Source: Salinigranum rubrum (GTDB lineage: Archaea; Halobacteriota; Halobacteria; Halobacteriales; Haloferacaceae). From it: a stretch of 64,000 nt of DNA. The position numbers and the translations under genes were made by a program. Below, one piece after another: positions 60,361 through 64,000 of this stretch (position 1 is the first letter of the stretch; each line of letters starts with the position of its first letter). The notes under the pieces were generated by a model. That model was not told where the DNA came from and ran no database searches. It was given only the letters and a program-made list of their open reading frames with translations. Location of the stretch: assembly GCF_002906575.1 (NCBI RefSeq), contig NZ_CP026309.1, positions 2,232,001 through 2,296,000 on the forward strand, read 5' to 3'.

Positions 60361-61770
60361 ATGCAGCTTCATTGGCACCGGCGCGACCTCCGGACCGCGG
60401 ACAACCGGGGGCTCGCGACCGCCGCCGACGCCGGCCCGGTCGTCCCGCTTTTCGTCTTCGACGACGCCGTCCTCGAACACGCGGGCTCGGCGCGGGTCCG
60501 CTACATGCTCGACGCGCTGGACGCGCTGCGGGCGCGGTATCGGGCGCTCGGCTCGGACCTCGTCGTCCGCCGCGGCGACCCCCGCGAGGTCGTCCCGGCG
60601 GTCGCGTCGGACGTCGGAGCCGAGCGCGTCGGCTGGAACAAGGACTACTCGGGGCTCGCCCGCGAGCGCGACACGGCCGTCCGGCGGGCGCTCGACGACG
60701 CCGATATCGCCCGCGAGAGCGTCCACGACCACCTCCACCACGAGCCCGGCTCCATCACGACCAACGCGGGCGAGCCGTACTCGGTGTACACCTACTTCTG
60801 GAAGAAGTGGCGCGACCGCGACAAAGCGGAGCCGTATCCCGAGCCGTCGGGCGACGGTCTCGCCGACCCGGACGTCGTCGACGACGCCGGCTCCCTCCCC
60901 ACCATCGAGGACCTCGGTTTCGCGGAACCGAACGCGACGGTTCCGGAGGCGGGAGCCGACCCCGCACGCGAACGGCTCGACCGGTTCTGTGACGACGGCA
61001 TCTTCCGGTACGAATCCGACAGGGACTACCCCACGAGGGAGGCCGTCTCGCGGCTCTCGGCGGACCTCAAGTGGGGGACGCTGGGGGTGCGTGAGGTGTA
61101 CGCCGCCACGGAGTCGGCGATGGCGGCGGCCGACGGGGAGGAGACGGAGTCGGTCGAGGAGTTCCAGTCCCAGTTGGCGTGGCGGGAGTTCTACACGCAC
61201 GTCCTCTTCTTCAATCCCGAAGTGGTCACGGAGAACTACAAGACGTACGAGCACGACATCGAGTGGCGCGACGACGAGGCGGAGCGAGAGGCGTGGCGCG
61301 AGGGGGAGACGGGCTACCCCATCGTCGACGCGGGGATGCGCCAACTCAAGGAGGAAGCGTACATGCACAACCGCGTCCGAATGATCGTCGCCTCCTTCCT
61401 CACGAAGGACCTGCTGTGTGACTGGCGGCACGGCTACGCGCACTTCCGGGACCTGCTGGTCGACCACGACACGCAGAACGACAACGGCGGCTGGCAGTGG
61501 GCGGCCTCGACGGGCACCGACGCACAGCCGTACTTCCGCATCTTCAACCCGATGACGCAGGGCGAGCGGTACGACCCCGACGCCGGATACGTTACGGAGT
61601 ACGTTCCCGAACTCGAAGGCGTCGACCCCGACGTCATCCACTCGTGGCACGAACTGTCGAGCGAGGCGCGGCGCGAGGCCGCGCCCGACTACCCCGACCC
61701 GGTCGTCGACCACTCCGAGCGTCGGGAGGCGGCGCTCTCGATGTTCGAGCGGGCGCGCGGCGACGACTGA
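60361..61770 (+). CDS. phr2: Cryptochrome/photolyase family protein, CPD photolyase type
   Basis: 469 residues. The N-terminal antenna domain begins MQLHWHRRDLRTADNRGL. The FAD-binding helical domain has FQSQLAWREFYTHVL, TGYPIVDAGMRQLKEEAYMHNRVRMIVASFLTKDLL, and GGWQWAASTGTDAQPYFRIFNPMTQGERYDPDAGYV, the near-invariant flavin and lesion-binding motifs of class I photolyases. It repairs UV-induced pyrimidine dimers using light, important in brine habitats. The length is normal. The convergent RND exporter starts 6 bp after its stop. Subtype (CPD versus cryptochrome) inferred from similarity to haloarchaeal Phr2. Confidence 0.9.
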   Translation: MQLHWHRRDLRTADNRGLATAADAGPVVPLFVFDDAVLEHAGSARVRYMLDALDALRARYRALGSDLVVRRGDPREVVPAVASDVGAERVGWNKDYSGLARERDTAVRRALDDADIARESVHDHLHHEPGSITTNAGEPYSVYTYFWKKWRDRDKAEPYPEPSGDGLADPDVVDDAGSLPTIEDLGFAEPNATVPEAGADPARERLDRFCDDGIFRYESDRDYPTREAVSRLSADLKWGTLGVREVYAATESAMAAADGEETESVEEFQSQLAWREFYTHVLFFNPEVVTENYKTYEHDIEWRDDEAEREAWREGETGYPIVDAGMRQLKEEAYMHNRVRMIVASFLTKDLLCDWRHGYAHFRDLLVDHDTQNDNGGWQWAASTGTDAQPYFRIFNPMTQGERYDPDAGYVTEYVPELEGVDPDVIHSWHELSSEARREAAPDYPDPVVDHSERREAALSMFERARGDD

Positions 61771-61776
61771 CCGGGA

Positions 61777-64000
61777 CTAGTCGGTCGTGGTCGTCGGTCC
61801 CGAGACGCCGCCGGAGCGGTCGGCACCGGGCGTGGCGGCGTCGACGCCGCCCGCGCCGAAGAGCCGCTCCCAGACGACCAGCGCCGACGGCAGGACGACG
61901 AGCGACGCCACGAACGCGTAGAACACCGACAGAGCCGCGATGAGCCCGAAGTCCCCGATAGCGGGGAAGACGGAGAGCACGAGCACGCCGATGCCGAACA
62001 TGGTCGTGAGCACGCTGCCGAGGAGCGCCCCGCCGGTCCCGTAGACGGTGCGCGAGAGCGCCGAGAGCACGGTCGGCTGGAGCTCCCGCTCGTCGATGTA
62101 GCGGTGGGTGAGGTGGACGGAGTAGTCGATGCCGAGGCCGATGGTCATCGCCAGCACCGTCGCGGTGAAGGCGTTGAGCGAGAAGCCCAGATAGCGCATC
62201 GACCCGGCGACGAACGCGACGGTGACGACGATGGGGACGAGGTTGGCGATGCCGAGCGTCGCTCTCCCTTCGAGGACCCAGTAGATGAACACGAGGAAGG
62301 CGGCGGTGCCGGCGATGGCGAGCCCGAGGCTGACGATGGCGGACTCGAAGATGATGTCCGAGATGGCCTTGAAGACGACGATACTTCCCGTCGCTGTCGC
62401 GCCCATCCGGTAGCGCTCGGCGACGGCGCGGGTGTCGTCGGTGACGTCGGCGTCCGACTCGTCCGCCTTCACCGCGTAGACCACGCGAGCGTTCCGGCGG
62501 TCCTCGGTGAGGTATTCGAGCGTCTGTCCGCGCGCCGGGGAGGTAAAGAGGTAGTCGTACACCTCGTCGAGGTTCTGGTCGGGGATGCCGTTGGCGTTCC
62601 GGTCGTTTCGGGCCACGAGGGCGTCGAACGCGGGGTCGCGCTCCTGGTAGGCGAGGATGACGGTCACGATGGACGTCTCGCGGGCGTGACGACCGTCGCG
62701 CACGAACGTGTCGGGCGGGTCCTCGCCGGCCTTCCACATCGACTCCAGCGCCGAGTTCCGCTCCATCGGTCCCTCGACGAATATCACGGTCTCGTCGTCC
62801 TCGCTCGACTCGAAGTTGTCTTCGAGGAAGTTGATCGTCGCGGTGATGGTGTACTCGCCGGGCTTGAACGGCTCCGGCAGGACGTCGTAGAAGTCGGCCG
62901 TCTCCTCGGGCGGGAGGAACTGCTCCTGTGAGAAACTGGTGTCGATGCCGGACGCGTAGTACGCGGCGTATCCCGACGAGACGACTGCGACGAGGAGGAG
63001 CAACACGGGAATGCGCTTGGCGAGAGAGACGCCGACCGAGAGGACGCCGCCGAGCGACGACCCCTCCGAGCCGATGGGCGACTGCGAGAGCGTCGGGATG
63101 GGGTAGCGCTCGCGGAGGTCGTCGGTGTACAGCTTCAGCGCGGGGAGGAAGACGCCGAAGACGAGGAAGGTGAAGACGATGCCGATGGCGGCGACGACGC
63201 CGAACTCCCGGATGGGGAGCAACCCGCTGACGAGGTTCGACGAGAAGCCGATGACCGTCGTGGCGGTGACGATGAAGAAGGCGACGAGAAGCTGGTCGGT
63301 CGTGGTGCGCATCGCCCGGACGGGGTCGTCCTCGACCAGTCGTTCCTCGCGGTAGCGGTTGATGGCGTGGATGCCGAAGTCGATGCCGACCGCGAGTAAG
63401 AGAGGAGGAACGGCGATGAGAATCTGCGAGAAGGCGATGCCGGCGAAGCCCATGAAGCCGAACGTCCAGATAATTGCCATCCCGAGCGCGAGGGTCCCCA
63501 AGACGAGGTCGACCAGGTCGCGGTAGGCGACGACGAGAAAGAGGATGATGAAGAACACGGCCGCGGGGACGACGATGAGCAGCGAGTCGCCGATGACGGT
63601 GCCGAACTCCTGAGAGATGACGCCGGAGCCGAAGACGACGATGTCGCCGCCGGCCGCATCGGCCACGTACACCGCTTCGAGCTGGATGGGTTCGAGCGGG
63701 CTGGCCCCGCCCTGACCCGACCCGCTGGAGATGCCGGTCGGCACCTCGTGGCGGACGATGCCCACCGTCGCCGAGGCGTACGCCGCCGTCGGGTTGAAGT
63801 CGTCGCTCAGAAGCGAGGCGAAGCCGGGGTTCTCCCGCGCGAGCGTGCCGACGGCGACCCGGATTTCACTCGGTGTCGCGCGCTCGACGGCGTCGATTTC
63901 CTCCTCCAGGGTCGCCGCCGACGGGTCGAGTTGCCGGGCGACGATGCGGGCGGCGCTCTCGGTGGAGACCACGCGCATGTCGGGGTCGTCGGCCATTCGC
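61777..64000 (-). CDS. RND superfamily exporter (MMPL/HpnN type), N-terminus beyond window
   Basis: At least 740 residues; the frame is still open at the right edge, and the first membrane helix and start of the extracellular domain are missing. Two cassettes of about five helices each follow extracellular loops: LLIVVPAAVFFIILFLVVAYRDLVDLVLGTLALG with IAVPPLLLAVGIDFGIHAINRYREER in the first, and VSLGLAIAGTAAFLVFIYWVLEG with VLAMTIGLGIDYSVHLTHRYIDER in the second. GIDFGIHAINRYREE and GIDYSVHLTHRYIDE carry the proton-relay Asp of MMPL proteins. It likely exports lipids or hydrophobic solutes. Family firm; substrate unknown. Confidence 0.88.
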   Translation of the reverse strand, partial: RMADDPDMRVVSTESAARIVARQLDPSAATLEEEIDAVERATPSEIRVAVGTLARENPGFASLLSDDFNPTAAYASATVGIVRHEVPTGISSGSGQGGASPLEPIQLEAVYVADAAGGDIVVFGSGVISQEFGTVIGDSLLIVVPAAVFFIILFLVVAYRDLVDLVLGTLALGMAIIWTFGFMGFAGIAFSQILIAVPPLLLAVGIDFGIHAINRYREERLVEDDPVRAMRTTTDQLLVAFFIVTATTVIGFSSNLVSGLLPIREFGVVAAIGIVFTFLVFGVFLPALKLYTDDLRERYPIPTLSQSPIGSEGSSLGGVLSVGVSLAKRIPVLLLLVAVVSSGYAAYYASGIDTSFSQEQFLPPEETADFYDVLPEPFKPGEYTITATINFLEDNFESSEDDETVIFVEGPMERNSALESMWKAGEDPPDTFVRDGRHARETSIVTVILAYQERDPAFDALVARNDRNANGIPDQNLDEVYDYLFTSPARGQTLEYLTEDRRNARVVYAVKADESDADVTDDTRAVAERYRMGATATGSIVVFKAISDIIFESAIVSLGLAIAGTAAFLVFIYWVLEGRATLGIANLVPIVVTVAFVAGSMRYLGFSLNAFTATVLAMTIGLGIDYSVHLTHRYIDERELQPTVLSALSRTVYGTGGALLGSVLTTMFGIGVLVLSVFPAIGDFGLIAALSVFYAFVASLVVLPSALVVWERLFGAGGVDAATPGADRSGGVSGPTTTTD

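Overview
The window is chromosomal DNA from an extremely halophilic archaeon (class Halobacteria, probably a Haloferax/Halorubrum/Haloplanus-type lineage; genus not assigned). The evidence is very high GC with strongly acidic predicted proteins, a TIGR04207-like S-layer glycoprotein with a PGF-CTERM tail, the archaeal amidotransferase subunit GatE, the archaeal pterin kinase MptE, Tat-type lipoprotein signals, and many genes whose TATA box lies 25-35 nt before the start codon, as expected for leaderless haloarchaeal mRNAs.

Layout. 1-3.6 kb: end of an FkbM methyltransferase, a frameshifted MrfA-like helicase, a DCC thiol protein and a GIY-YIG-like protein. 4.1-7.4 kb: a two-domain HTH protein, then a tightly overlapping trio of an Nramp-like transporter lacking the classical metal motifs, a small membrane protein and a soluble protein of unknown function. 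7.4-17.5 kb: a lactate-utilisation region with an FAD/Fe-S D-lactate (or glycolate) dehydrogenase fusion, a lactate permease, LutC, a LutB fusion and a frameshifted dihydropyrimidinase-like amidohydrolase. The 638-bp gap between permease and lutC holds three evenly spaced palindromes and other repeats. 17.6-23 kb: PRC-barrel protein, TrkA-N/DHH protein, tRNA-Lys(CUU) with a degenerate copy of its 3' end downstream, then the S-layer glycoprotein. 23-39 kb: mostly housekeeping and small conserved haloarchaeal genes (HEAT repeats, MFS, VOC, aminotransferase, hydrolases, Fe/Mn SOD, pirin, antiporter, MutY, frameshifted serine acetyltransferase, BolA). 39.2-43.8 kb: a complete sugar-type ABC importer operon. 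44-50 kb: fumarase, a small zinc protein, a PGF-CTERM metallopeptidase and GatE. 50-54 kb: a Bat-type regulator divergent from a lone cytochrome b C-terminal half, then a flavin reductase and a ThDP enzyme. 54-64 kb: Lrp regulator divergent from a DMT exporter, a TrmJ-like methyltransferase, folate/pterin genes folP and mptE, a photolyase, and an RND-type exporter truncated by the window edge.

Most genes are ordinary for the group. The strongest signals for follow-up are the architecture of the lactate control region, the Nramp-like transporter trio, the tRNA-Lys remnant beside the S-layer gene, the lone cytochrome b half beside its regulator, and three single-base frameshifts that all remove one base from a C/G run. 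No CRISPR array, insertion sequence, integrase, rRNA or plasmid origin was seen.
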